A DNA stretch of 64,000 nt from assembly GCF_019075875.1 (NCBI RefSeq), contig NZ_JAHOOZ010000001.1:1054001-1118000 (forward strand), given 5' to 3'. The notes beneath the pieces are model-generated. The model was not told the origin of the DNA, did not search any database, and saw only the letters and a list, made by a program, of their open reading frames with translations. This document shows, in pieces, positions 1 through 8,177 of this stretch (position 1 is its first letter; every line of letters starts with the position of its first letter). Origin of the DNA: Novosphingobium sp. G106 (lineage in GTDB: Bacteria > Pseudomonadota > Alphaproteobacteria > Sphingomonadales > Sphingomonadaceae). The position numbers and the translations under genes were made by a program.

Positions 1-207
1 GGCGAGGAAATCGATGATGTCGCGGATCGGCGTCTGCTGCAGGTCGCCGAGCAGCACCGGGTTGCCGAGCACCAGATCGTGGATGTGCTTGTGCGGATCG
101 GGCGTCAGAAAGGTCGCGCCGCCGCGGCCCTTGTACTCGACCGCGTCCTCGCCGGGCTCGATGATCCGGCCGCGGGCGATGATCGGGATGCGATAGGTGT
201 CGGTCAT
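1..207 (-). CDS. Acyl-CoA reductase, LuxC-like (N-terminal part, cut by window edge)
   Basis: Only the first 69 codons are inside the window; the gene runs off the left edge with no stop. The ATG lies 6 nt after the stop of the LuxE-like gene on the same strand, so the two are almost certainly co-transcribed. The visible N-terminus (MTDTYRIPIIARGRI, then a GGATFLTP segment and an LGNPVLLGDLQ segment) fits the N-terminal domain of LuxC-type long-chain acyl-CoA reductases, which reduce activated fatty acids to aldehydes with NADPH. The catalytic Cys and the nucleotide-binding region would lie outside the window. The assignment rests mostly on the pairing with a LuxE-like neighbour. Confidence 0.6.
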   Translation of the reverse strand, partial: MTDTYRIPIIARGRIIEPGEDAVEYKGRGGATFLTPDPHKHIHDLVLGNPVLLGDLQQTPIRDIIDFLA

Positions 208-213
208 GATCGG

Positions 214-1617
214 CTATCCTTGGGAAACGAAGTCCATGAAATCGTTGTAGGCCTGGGCCGTGCCGGCGCAGGAAATCTTGTCGTCGCCGCCTTCCATCTC
301 GGCGAAGCGGGTGATCACGGGGCCGACGGTCGGACCCTTCCAGCCGCAGCCGCATTGCTCGTCCCAGTCGATCGTCACCTGGTCGCCCGAGATGAAGCCG
401 CCCCAGTAGGTCTCGGCCTGCAGGTCGAAGAAGGCATAGCGCCCGGTCTGCTGGCCTTCGCGCGGCAGCAGTTTCATGTCGCGGTCGAACAGGAAGGGCA
501 CGGTGTGCGGCATCGTGTGGAACTGGCCGTTACGGCAGCGCGGGGCGAAACCGCAGCCCTCGGACATGCCGTAGACCATCGAGACCGTCTCGATCCCGAA
601 GAAGTCCTTGACGAAGTTCTCCCAGTCGGGCGGCGGGTCCTTGAGGCCCTTCATGCCGCCGCCGGTAGCGATGAAGCTTCCGGCTGCGAATTCGGGCTTG
701 ATGCCCTTGGCGATGCCGTTGCGCGCGGTGGTGATCAGATCGCCGAAAGTGCCGCCGATCTTGACGCGCTGGCCGCGGAACTCCTCGAAAAGCGTATCGA
801 AGAAGGCCGCCACGTCCTGGTCGCGGCGCCTGGCCTGGGCGATCATCTCTTCGCGCGCCTTGAGCAGCGCGGGATCGAGCCCGAGCTTCTGCAATTCGCC
901 GCGATCCTCGGCGCTCTGCATCCGGCCGGCTAGCGACATGAAGTCGGCTGAGAGCCGGCCCTGATAGAGCGTGTGGTAGTGTGCCTCGCCGCCGGCCGCG
1001 GGGATGTTGAAAGTGGAGACCATCTTAAGCGCCATCTGGTGGCCGTAGCGATAGCTGGGGAAGAAGGTCTCGATGAACTCCTTCGTCGGATCGACGCCGC
1101 TCGACGCGCGGCTTGCCTCGTTGTGGCAGTTGCGGAAGGCGTGGAGTTCTGTCTTCGAGCGCGGGATGAAACTGAGCTTGCCGGTCGTGCCTGTGGAATG
1201 GCCGATGAACATGCCGAAGTCGTCGAGCCGCGAGATCCAGTCGTCGATCATCGTCAGGCCCGAGAGGTCCATCGTGGTCAGATCGTGCGTCGTCAGGCGG
1301 TTGAGCCAGCCGGTCAGCTTGGGGAAGTCGCGCGTCTCGATCAGGCTGAGCGGGTAGGACTTGTAGACGCGGTGGTCGAAGAACAGCGGCAGCGCGTCCT
1401 CGAAGCTGTCGATCTTGGTGATCCCCTCGCGCTTTGCGAGCTTGTCGAGCGCGGCGACTTGCGGGACCAGTTCCTCGAAGCGGCACCGGATGATCCTGAG
1501 CTGGACGTCGAGGCAGTCCCGCCAGCTCATCGCCAGGAGTCGCTCGTAGCCGCCGTCGAGCCAGCGCCCCGGATTTTCGGGCGAAAGTCCGCTTTTGTCG
1601 AGCACCGCTTCGGTCAT
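214..1617 (-). CDS. LuxE/PaaK-like acyl-protein synthetase (ANL superfamily)
   Basis: This 467-residue adenylate-forming enzyme probably activates a fatty acid and hands the acyl group to the reductase encoded just downstream. It has the ANL phosphate-binding loop HSTGTTGKLSFIPRS (about residues 139-153), a second nucleotide-binding motif VYGMSEGCGFAPRC and a C-terminal EMEGGDDKIS hinge segment typical of the LuxE/PaaK branch. The ATG is preceded by GGGAGAGAAC, a good ribosome binding site. An imperfect dyad lies about 24 nt upstream of the start. No luciferase genes (luxAB) are present, so the aldehyde or alcohol product must serve something other than light emission. The natural acyl substrate cannot be read from the sequence. 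Confidence 0.72.
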   Translation of the reverse strand: MTEAVLDKSGLSPENPGRWLDGGYERLLAMSWRDCLDVQLRIIRCRFEELVPQVAALDKLAKREGITKIDSFEDALPLFFDHRVYKSYPLSLIETRDFPKLTGWLNRLTTHDLTTMDLSGLTMIDDWISRLDDFGMFIGHSTGTTGKLSFIPRSKTELHAFRNCHNEASRASSGVDPTKEFIETFFPSYRYGHQMALKMVSTFNIPAAGGEAHYHTLYQGRLSADFMSLAGRMQSAEDRGELQKLGLDPALLKAREEMIAQARRRDQDVAAFFDTLFEEFRGQRVKIGGTFGDLITTARNGIAKGIKPEFAAGSFIATGGGMKGLKDPPPDWENFVKDFFGIETVSMVYGMSEGCGFAPRCRNGQFHTMPHTVPFLFDRDMKLLPREGQQTGRYAFFDLQAETYWGGFISGDQVTIDWDEQCGCGWKGPTVGPVITRFAEMEGGDDKISCAGTAQAYNDFMDFVSQG

Positions 1618-1640
1618 CGTTCTCTCCCGCCGGCTTATTT

Positions 1641-1658
1641 GCTGATCACTTTATTAGC
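1641..1658. promoter_or_regulatory. Imperfect dyad upstream of the LuxE/LuxC-like genes
   Basis: GCTGAT-N6-ATTAGC forms an inverted repeat with five of six arm positions matching. It sits in the short AT-richer gap between the LuxE-like start and the FkbM gene. Size and position fit an operator for a dimeric repressor such as the TetR-family protein encoded about 900 bp away. That link is inference only. Confidence 0.3.
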
Positions 1659-1794
1659 AGGCCGGCCGAAGCGGGTCAATCGCGCCTGCAGCGGCAGAAC
1701 CTTCCTGATCGTGGGACTTTCCCTACCGACAAATTCGTCTTGACAGTCGATGCCTGCGCACCACGATTCCTGCCGTCTTTCAGGGAAGTTGGCA

Positions 1795-2502
1795 ATGCAA
1801 CTGCTCAAGCGATCTTTGCGCAATCTCGTGCGCCGACGTGGATGGGACTTCGTAAGAACCCCGAACCTCAATCAGTTCCTCGACAGCCGGAACATCGACC
1901 TCGTCATCGACGTAGGGGCCAACGTGGGAGACTATGGCGACCATCTGCGCCGTTGGGGCTATCGCGCGGCAATCATCAGCCTGGAGCCCGCCAGCGAACC
2001 CTATGGCAAGCTCGAGAAGCGCATCAGCGGCGAGGCGATGTGGGATGCGATCCGCCTTGCCGCCGGCAGCGAACCCGGAGAAGCCGAGATCAACATTTCC
2101 GTGGACGAGCGGTTCAATTCGCTCCTGCCCTTGACCGACCTCGCCCCGAACTTCGACCCGCAATCCCGCGTCGTACGAACCGAAACCATTAAGGTAGAGC
2201 GGCTCGACGACATTCTTCGCGGCAAGCCGTTCGCCCGCGGCTTCCTCAAGATCGACACCCAGGGATTCGAGCGGCAGGTTCTCGACGGTGCCGCGGAAAC
2301 GCTGGCCCGCTGCGAAGGCGTGCAGCTCGAATTGCCCATCGGCCATCTCTACGACGACGTCTGGTCCTTCCGCGAGGCACTCGACCACATGGACAGCCTC
2401 GGCTTCGTGCTGGCGCAGAACGTGCCGACGAACACGTTCAGCCATGACCGCGCTTCCGTGATCGAGTTCGATTGCGTGTTCAGGCGCAAGTATGAGCGCT
2501 AA
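1795..2502 (+). CDS. FkbM family methyltransferase
   Basis: This is a 235-residue S-adenosylmethionine-dependent methyltransferase. The SAM-binding motif VIDVGANVGDYG lies near residues 35-46, the acidic loop IISLEPASEPY follows, and the family hallmark FLKIDTQGFERQVLDGA is near residue 150. FkbM-type enzymes usually O-methylate sugars or polyketides; the substrate here is unknown. An in-frame ATG exists 45 nt upstream, but the chosen ATG has AGGGAAG about 8 nt before it. The gene stands alone on the plus strand between minus-strand genes, so it is probably monocistronic. Confidence 0.82.
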   Translation: MQLLKRSLRNLVRRRGWDFVRTPNLNQFLDSRNIDLVIDVGANVGDYGDHLRRWGYRAAIISLEPASEPYGKLEKRISGEAMWDAIRLAAGSEPGEAEINISVDERFNSLLPLTDLAPNFDPQSRVVRTETIKVERLDDILRGKPFARGFLKIDTQGFERQVLDGAAETLARCEGVQLELPIGHLYDDVWSFREALDHMDSLGFVLAQNVPTNTFSHDRASVIEFDCVFRRKYER

Positions 2503-2536
2503 CGCGAGGCCACTCTAGCGCCAAGCCGCCGGGCGG

Positions 2537-3130
2537 TTACTTCGCCCGGTTGAGTGCCCAGTCCATCAGCGCAAGTACTTCGTCGTGCCCTTCGGTGATC
2601 CCCGTCGCGGCCTCGCGGCGCAGCACCAGCGTCACCGCGTACATCACGAAAGCGGCAGCCTTTGGCGTGACGGGTCCTGCATCGATGCCCTGTTCGCGGA
2701 ACTGCCGCCCGATCGCCTCAGCCTCGAGCCGGCGCGATTCCGCGACATAGCGCGCGACTTCGGCGCGGATGCCTTCGTGGTGGTTGGCCAGAGCGACGAA
2801 TTCGAAGACCAGCTTGCCTTCGACCATGCTGGTCAGAGTTTCCCACAGCGACTGGATCGGTCGCTCGCTCGCAACATCTTCGGCAAGACGTTCCAACGCG
2901 CGCGCGGTGCGGCGCTGGAAGGTCGCGAGCAGCAGTTCGTCCATCGTTCGGAAGTAATAGTAGACGAGTTGCTGCTTGACCCCGGCTTCGGCGGCGATGC
3001 GGCGCGAGGTGGCGGCGCCATAGCCCTCGTTGCGTAGCACGGCCTCGGTCGCGTCGAGCAGGGCATTGGACGTCGCGGAATCCTGCGGGCCCATTCTCCT
3101 GTTCGATGCCATCCGCAAGTTCCCCGTCAT
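2537..3130 (-). CDS. TetR/AcrR family transcriptional regulator
   Basis: This is a 197-residue repressor-type protein. The N-terminal helix-turn-helix is clear: ALLDATEAVLRNEGYGAATS, then RRIAAEAGVKQQLVYYYFRT, ending in the YYYF signature of TetR recognition helices. The C-terminal ligand-binding domain is helical and not conserved enough to name an effector. Two further in-frame ATGs (MASNRR and MGPQDS) are possible starts, so the N-terminal 12 residues are uncertain. It lies 70 nt downstream of the NTF2-like gene on the same strand and may share its transcript. Targets may include that gene, itself, or the LuxE/LuxC-like pair. Confidence 0.88.
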   Translation of the reverse strand: MTGNLRMASNRRMGPQDSATSNALLDATEAVLRNEGYGAATSRRIAAEAGVKQQLVYYYFRTMDELLLATFQRRTARALERLAEDVASERPIQSLWETLTSMVEGKLVFEFVALANHHEGIRAEVARYVAESRRLEAEAIGRQFREQGIDAGPVTPKAAAFVMYAVTLVLRREAATGITEGHDEVLALMDWALNRAK

Positions 3131-3200
3131 CGCCCCACTGGTACGGAACGCGAACTAGACGAGTGACGGGTTCGGGGCAACCTTAGGGACCAGAGGGGCC

Positions 3201-3731
3201 TCAGGCCAGCTTGAGCCGCTTGTAGCTCTCGTCGTCGGGATAGCGGCCGCCCGGCTCGATCATCAGGCCCATGAAGCCATTAGACCAGTCGGACGAGTCC
3301 GGATACTGGCGGAACCAGTCGGTGACGACCAGGCGTTTGAGGATGCGCCATTCGTCGCCGCGCTTTTCGAGCGTGTCGACGTAGCGGCCCGAGGCGACCA
3401 CGTCGGACTTGGTGCCGTCGGGCAGGTTGAGCCGCTGGATGCCGTAGAAATAGCTCTCCACGTCGGCGCTGTTGCCGTGGATCGCGATCAGGATGTTGCC
3501 GATGATGTGCTGGGCCTGATCCATCGAGCCGACGATCGGAAACGACCATTCGATCAATCCCTCGACGTCGCCGACGAAGCCGACATGATCGTCGACGCAA
3601 TCGGGCCAGTAGGCGGTACGCAGCATGTCTGCATCGAGCCGGTCCATCCCGCGCGAGTAACGGTACAGGCATTCCTTGATCGCCTCGCGGTCGGCGAGTT
3701 CGTTCAGGATCTGGCTGGTTGGTGTAGTCAT
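3201..3731 (-). CDS. NTF2-like (SnoaL-type) cone-fold protein
   Basis: This 176-residue protein has the NTF2-like pattern: an N-terminal helix LADREAIKECLYRYSRGMD, then a W/D-rich turn (AYWPDCVDDHVGF) and a strand-rich C-terminal half with HIIGNILIAIHG and EWRILKRLVVTDWF. The fold is shared by ketosteroid isomerases, dehydratases and ring-hydroxylating dioxygenase small subunits. Many members near TetR genes in aromatic- or steroid-degrading sphingomonads are of unknown function. An upstream in-frame extension exists, but the start chosen here has GGGAGAGA 4-11 nt before it. Confidence 0.72.
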   Translation of the reverse strand: MTTPTSQILNELADREAIKECLYRYSRGMDRLDADMLRTAYWPDCVDDHVGFVGDVEGLIEWSFPIVGSMDQAQHIIGNILIAIHGNSADVESYFYGIQRLNLPDGTKSDVVASGRYVDTLEKRGDEWRILKRLVVTDWFRQYPDSSDWSNGFMGLMIEPGGRYPDDESYKRLKLA

Positions 3732-3865
3732 CGTATCTCTCCCGGCGGCGCGGGCCGCGTTTGACTGCAGCATTCCTCGCCAACTGACTGATGACAAGTG
3801 CACCCGTCCGCCCCATCTTGACTGTGAAGGACGGGTAACTGCGCCTGTCGGTAATGGGATCTAGG

Positions 3866-5371
3866 ATGGACGGGGCGCAGCAAGAACACGAGCCGGCAAG
3901 CCCGTCGGTCTGGCGTTATGCCAGAGCCAGCCGGGCCCATGTCGTGATCGACGCCGCCGCCTATTTCGACCTGATGCAGGATGCGATGCTGAAGGCACGG
4001 CAGCGGATATTCCTGATCAGCTGGGATTTCGATTCGCGCATCCGGCTCGGTGAGGGGCGGCGCTGGTGGAACCTGCCGCGGCGCGGGGTCTTTCCGGCGA
4101 GGCTCGGCGCCTTCATGGTCTGGCTGGTCAAGCGCGCCCCGGAGTTGCAGATCAAATTGCTCGAATGGAACTTCGGCGCGCTGAAGTTCCTCGCGCGCGG
4201 CACGATGATCGTCGACGTCGTGCGCTTCTTCTTCAACCGCTCGATCGACCTGAAACTCGATTCCGCGCATCCGATCGGCTGCAGCCACCACCAGAAGATC
4301 GCGGTGATCGACGATCGCTTCGCGGTCTGCGGCGGTATCGACATTACTTCGGATCGCTGGGACACGCGCGAGCACCTGCACGAGGACCCGCGCCGCCGCC
4401 GGCCGAACAAGCGACTCTATGGCCCGTGGCACGACATCACCATGATGCTCGAGGGCGAGGTTGCCGGCGTGCTCGGTGATCTCGGGCGTGAGCGCTGGCG
4501 TGTTGCCGGGGGTGGGGAGATGGCACCCTGCGAATCGCAGACGGAGAGCGCCTGGCCCGACGATCTCGTCGCCGAATTCACCGATGTCGAAGTGGGCATC
4601 GCGCGCACCCGCGCTGCCTACAACGGCTGCGAGGAGATCCGCGAGATCGAGGAACTGTTCGTCGAGCAGATCCGCCGGGCAAAGCGGTTCATCTATGCCG
4701 AGAGCCAGTACTTCGCCTCGCGCCGCATCGCGGAGGCCATAGCCCAGCGCGTCGCCGAGCCCGATCCGCCCGAGATCGTGTTGATCAATCCGGTTACCGC
4801 GCACGGCTGGCTCGAACAGGCGGCGATGGATGCGGCGCGCGTTCGCCTGCTTCACGCGGTCGCCGAGAAGGACCACGCACAGCGCTTCCGCGTCTATGTG
4901 CCGCTGACTTCGGGCGGCATGCAGATCTACGTCCACGCAAAGCTGATGATCGTCGACGACGAGATCGTCCGCGTCGGTTCGGCCAACATGAACAACCGCT
5001 CGATGGGGCTCGATACCGAATGCGACGTGTTCATCGACGCAGCGCGGCCGGGCAATGGCCACATCACCCCGGCGATCACTGCCTTGCGCCATTCGCTTCT
5101 GGCCGAGCACTGCGGCGTTGCGGTCGAACGGCTGGCCGAGGCCATAGAGCGGCTCGGTTCGATGGCCTCGGCGATTGAATCCGTCACCGCGGGCCCGGAC
5201 TCCGGGGCAAAAAGGCTGGAGCCCTTCACCTTGCGTCCGCTGACGGAAGCTGAAAAGGCGATTGCCGACAACGCAGTGCTCGATCCAGAGCGGCCCGAAG
5301 AGATGTTCGAGCCGATTGGCGGCAAGCGCGGACTGTTCAGGCGCGGCGGGATCCTGCGGCGCCCTCGTTAG
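3866..5371 (+). CDS. Phospholipase D / cardiolipin synthase-like protein
   Basis: This 501-residue protein has two HKD motifs: HHQKIAVIDDRFAVCGGIDI near residue 141 and HAKLMIVDDEIVRVGSANMN near residue 357, the second followed by NRSMGLDTE. Both catalytic halves are intact, so it should be an active phosphodiesterase or phosphatidyl-transferase acting on phospholipids at the inner membrane. Unlike E. coli ClsA it has no obvious N-terminal membrane helices, which makes it closer to soluble PLD-like transphosphatidylases. An ATG 12 nt upstream is an alternative start; the chosen one has GGGA upstream. folE follows 26 nt later on the same strand. Confidence 0.82.
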   Translation: MDGAQQEHEPASPSVWRYARASRAHVVIDAAAYFDLMQDAMLKARQRIFLISWDFDSRIRLGEGRRWWNLPRRGVFPARLGAFMVWLVKRAPELQIKLLEWNFGALKFLARGTMIVDVVRFFFNRSIDLKLDSAHPIGCSHHQKIAVIDDRFAVCGGIDITSDRWDTREHLHEDPRRRRPNKRLYGPWHDITMMLEGEVAGVLGDLGRERWRVAGGGEMAPCESQTESAWPDDLVAEFTDVEVGIARTRAAYNGCEEIREIEELFVEQIRRAKRFIYAESQYFASRRIAEAIAQRVAEPDPPEIVLINPVTAHGWLEQAAMDAARVRLLHAVAEKDHAQRFRVYVPLTSGGMQIYVHAKLMIVDDEIVRVGSANMNNRSMGLDTECDVFIDAARPGNGHITPAITALRHSLLAEHCGVAVERLAEAIERLGSMASAIESVTAGPDSGAKRLEPFTLRPLTEAEKAIADNAVLDPERPEEMFEPIGGKRGLFRRGGILRRPR

Positions 5372-5397
5372 GTTGAGAGTTCAGGAAGAGAGGACAG

Positions 5398-6015
5398 ATG
5401 AGCAAGCACGACCACGAGCACCACGATGGCGACGACGGCCCGCTGAGCAAGCTGCCCGTGCCCGACGAAGTGCAGGACGCGATCCGCACGCTGATCCGCT
5501 GGGCCGGCGACGATCCGTCGCGCGAGGGCCTGATCGACACGCCGGCGCGCGTAGCCCGTGCGTGGAAGGAATATTGCCAGGGCTACGAAGAGGATCCGGG
5601 CGTTCATCTCGCCAAGGTGTTCCACGAGGTCGGCGGCTACGAGGAGATCGTGCTGCTCAAGGACATCCCGTTCCAGTCGCACTGCGAACACCACATGGCG
5701 CCGATCATCGGCAAGGCCTCGATCGCCTATCTGCCGCGCAAGCATGTGGTCGGCATCTCGAAGCTGGCGCGCGTGCTGCACGGCTATGCGCGGCGGCTGC
5801 AGATCCAGGAACGCCTGACTGCCGAGGTCGCGCAATGCATCTGGGACCACCTCAAGCCGCAGGGCGTCGCCGTGGTGATCGAGGCGCAGCATGGCTGCAT
5901 GACCGGCCGCGGCGTGCGCACGCCGGGCGTCGCCATGATCACCAGTCGGCTGATGGGCCATTTCCTCGAAGACCAGTCGAGCCGCAAGGAAGTGCTGAGC
6001 CTGATGGGATACTGA
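5398..6015 (+). CDS. folE: GTP cyclohydrolase I
   Basis: The enzyme converts GTP to 7,8-dihydroneopterin triphosphate, the first step of tetrahydrofolate synthesis, in the cytoplasm. It has 205 residues, normal for the family. Zinc-site and active-site segments are present: SHCEHHMAP near residues 95-103 and QHGCMTGRGVRTPG near 163-176. GISKLARV and IQERLT are further family signatures. The first 12 residues are His/Asp-rich (MSKHDHEHHDGD), a plausible extra metal-binding tail. The start is backed by AGAGGACAG upstream. No folate or queuosine riboswitch is visible in the 26-nt leader. Confidence 0.96.
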   Translation: MSKHDHEHHDGDDGPLSKLPVPDEVQDAIRTLIRWAGDDPSREGLIDTPARVARAWKEYCQGYEEDPGVHLAKVFHEVGGYEEIVLLKDIPFQSHCEHHMAPIIGKASIAYLPRKHVVGISKLARVLHGYARRLQIQERLTAEVAQCIWDHLKPQGVAVVIEAQHGCMTGRGVRTPGVAMITSRLMGHFLEDQSSRKEVLSLMGY

Positions 6016-6037
6016 TGCCTGACGGGGGCGGGGCAGG

Positions 6038-7456
6038 TTGAACGACGCATCGACGATCAAGCCGCGCAGCGTGGCGGCCTGGCTGCTCGCGCTGGCGCCG
6101 GCGGCGATGCTCGCCGTGCTGCTGGCGCGGTCGATCTGGGACGTCGACATCTTCTGGCAGCTCAAGCTCGGCGAACTGACCCTCGCGGGGGCGGTGCCGC
6201 GGCAAGAGCCGTTCGCTGCCACACATCTTGGCGAAAGGCTGCCGGCAATCGCCTGGATGGGGCAGGCGGTCATGGCGGCGGTGCGCCAGGCGTTCGGCTG
6301 GACCGGCCTGCGGGTGTTCGACGCGCTGTGCTGGCTTGGCGGCTTCCTGCTCGTCGCCGCGGCCGGCCGGCGGCGCAGCGGCTCGGCGGGGGGCGTGCTG
6401 CTGGCGCTCGGCGTGGCCTTCTTCGCCGCGCTGCCGCTGGCGAGCATCCGGCCGCAGACCTTCGCCGCGCTGTGCTTCGGCGCGCTGCTGGCGCTGTTGC
6501 GGCTCGAAATGAAACCGTGGCAGACGACGGTGCTGGCCGTGCCGCTGCTGCTGATCTGGCAGAATCTCCACCCTTCGGTCAGCGTCGCGGCGGTAGCGCT
6601 GGCGGCCCACGCGGCGGTCGGCTGGTGGCGCAGCCTGCGTTCTGGGGCGCCGCGGCCGTGGGAGACGAGCCTGCTCGTTCTGGTCGCCGGGGCGATGATG
6701 TTCGCCACGCCCGACGGCTGGTCGATCCTCCAGCTCTCGGCCGAGAACGCCCGCGTCAGCGCGGCCATGGGGGTCAGCGAATGGCTGCCGCTGTGGCATG
6801 AAATCAACCGCTTCGTGGCCGTGCCGGTGCTGCTGATCGCGGTCGTGTCGAGCTGGCTGCTGCTGCGTAATCCACGACGGATCGACGGTGCCGAGCTTCT
6901 CACGGTGATTGCATTCTTCGCGCTGACGATTGTCACCTATCGCTTCGTGCTGTTCTGGGCGATCGCGCTGATCCCGCTGATCGCTCGCGCCGTGCCGCCG
7001 CCGCCGGCCGAACGCCGGACTCCCGCCTGGCTAGCACCTGCTGCCCTGATCACCGCCGCGGTCCTGACGCCGTTGCTGCGCCCGACGCATTTCGATGAGA
7101 CGATCCCGCTCGCGGCGATCGACAAGCTGCATACGGCGCGCGTGCGCGGCACGATCTTCGCCCATTTCCCCTGGGGCGGGCCGGCGATCGACAGGGGCTA
7201 TCCGGAATGGCGGGTAGCCTATGACGGGCGCTACTATCGCTACACGCCGCAGGAGTGGGATCGCTATCGCCGGATCTGCTCGGGCGAAATGGGGCTGGCC
7301 GAGGTCGATCGCCTCTATCACCCGGCCGGCTTCGTGCTGAGTCCGGCTTGGAATGCTCGGCTGATCGCCGCGTTGCGCCAGGATGTGGGCTGGCAGCAGC
7401 TCTCGGCCGACAGCACTGCCGTGGTCTTCAAACGCAAAGCGGCCGCGGCGCCCTGA
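6038..7456 (+). CDS. Polytopic membrane protein, glycosyltransferase-C-like architecture
   Basis: The 472-residue product has about ten hydrophobic segments from residue 12 to about 350, then a C-terminal soluble domain of about 115 residues (from THFDETIPL to FKRKAAAAP). The first loop has WDVDIFWQLKLGE; acidic residues in this loop are typical of GT-C lipid-sugar transferases, but I cannot confirm catalytic residues. The start is a TTG 22 nt after folE, without a strong ribosome binding site, so translation may depend on folE. Function is unknown; a role in envelope glycan assembly is a guess from topology. Confidence 0.6.
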   Translation: MNDASTIKPRSVAAWLLALAPAAMLAVLLARSIWDVDIFWQLKLGELTLAGAVPRQEPFAATHLGERLPAIAWMGQAVMAAVRQAFGWTGLRVFDALCWLGGFLLVAAAGRRRSGSAGGVLLALGVAFFAALPLASIRPQTFAALCFGALLALLRLEMKPWQTTVLAVPLLLIWQNLHPSVSVAAVALAAHAAVGWWRSLRSGAPRPWETSLLVLVAGAMMFATPDGWSILQLSAENARVSAAMGVSEWLPLWHEINRFVAVPVLLIAVVSSWLLLRNPRRIDGAELLTVIAFFALTIVTYRFVLFWAIALIPLIARAVPPPPAERRTPAWLAPAALITAAVLTPLLRPTHFDETIPLAAIDKLHTARVRGTIFAHFPWGGPAIDRGYPEWRVAYDGRYYRYTPQEWDRYRRICSGEMGLAEVDRLYHPAGFVLSPAWNARLIAALRQDVGWQQLSADSTAVVFKRKAAAAP

Positions 7457-7470
7457 AGCGCCGCGGCCGC
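7439..7470. terminator. Strong hairpin between convergent genes
   Basis: A perfect 13-bp stem (GCGGCCGCGGCGC against GCGCCGCGGCCGC, 6-nt loop) overlaps the stop codon of the membrane-protein gene and lies 20 nt past the peroxiredoxin gene. On the minus strand it is followed by a T-rich stretch (TTTGCGTTTG), so it probably terminates the peroxiredoxin transcript and may act in both directions. Confidence 0.65.
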
Positions 7471-7489
7471 CGTTAGCCTGGAAAAAGGC

Positions 7490-7969
7490 TCAGAGTTGCT
7501 CGAGCATGTGCTCGGCCGAGCTCACCTTGAACTCGCCGGCGGCTTCGACGTTGAGCTGCTCGACCGTGCCGTCGTTGACGACCATCGAGAAGCGCTGGCC
7601 GCGCTTGCCGAGCCCGCCGCCGGTCAGGTCGAGCGGCAGGCCCAGGGCATTGGCGAAGTCGCCGTTGCCGTCGGCCAGCATGGTCACGTCGGGCGAGCCG
7701 TCGGCGCGGTTCCAGGCGCCCATGACGAAGCCGTCGTTGACCGCGGTGCAGACGATCTCGTCGATGCCCTTGGCCTTGAGCTCGGCGGCCTTGGCGACAT
7801 AGCCCGGCAGGTGCTTGGCCGAGCAGGTCGGGGTGAAGGCACCCGGCACCGAGAACAGCGCGACGCGCTTGCCCTTGAAATAGTCGCTGGTCTGGACGGG
7901 CTCGGGGCCGCTCTCGCCGGCCTTCGAAACCTTTACGTCGGGCAGCTTGTCGCCAACGGCTATCGTCAT
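7490..7969 (-). CDS. Peroxiredoxin, Prx5/AhpC-TSA type
   Basis: This 159-residue thiol peroxidase reduces H2O2 and organic hydroperoxides. The active-site motif PGAFTPTCS is present with the peroxidatic Cys near residue 48; GLGKRGQRFSMVVNDG matches the Prx5 group. An ATG three codons upstream is equally readable, but the chosen one has AAGG at 9 nt and gives the usual MTIAVGDKLP start. No second, resolving Cys is present except C-terminal to the active site in EIVCTAVND, which is common in Prx5-like bacterial enzymes. The gene is followed by a strong hairpin. Confidence 0.9.
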   Translation of the reverse strand: MTIAVGDKLPDVKVSKAGESGPEPVQTSDYFKGKRVALFSVPGAFTPTCSAKHLPGYVAKAAELKAKGIDEIVCTAVNDGFVMGAWNRADGSPDVTMLADGNGDFANALGLPLDLTGGGLGKRGQRFSMVVNDGTVEQLNVEAAGEFKVSSAEHMLEQL

Positions 7970-8051
7970 GGAACGCATCCTTTTCCTGAGGGGTGACTCG
8001 TGTCGCGGCAGATATAGAGGCGCGCGCCCTCACGGCAACGGTCGGTGACGG

Positions 8052-8100
8052 TTAAATCTGCATCAAGGTAGCGGCGAGATCATGGTTAAATCGGCTTTAC
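8052..8100. promoter_or_regulatory. Two near-consensus CtrA-type boxes
   Basis: TTAA-N7-TCAA (8052-8066) and TTAA-N7-TTAC (8086-8100) each match seven of eight bases of the alphaproteobacterial CtrA consensus TTAA-N7-TTAA. They lie between the divergent peroxiredoxin and secreted-protein genes, in an AT-richer island. Binding is inferred from sequence only. Confidence 0.35.
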
Positions 8101-8177
8101 CGCGGATATTGAAAGATCCCTAAGCGAGGCGAGGCACAGTCCATCCTGCGGGACTACTTCCGCGGGGAGACTACATC

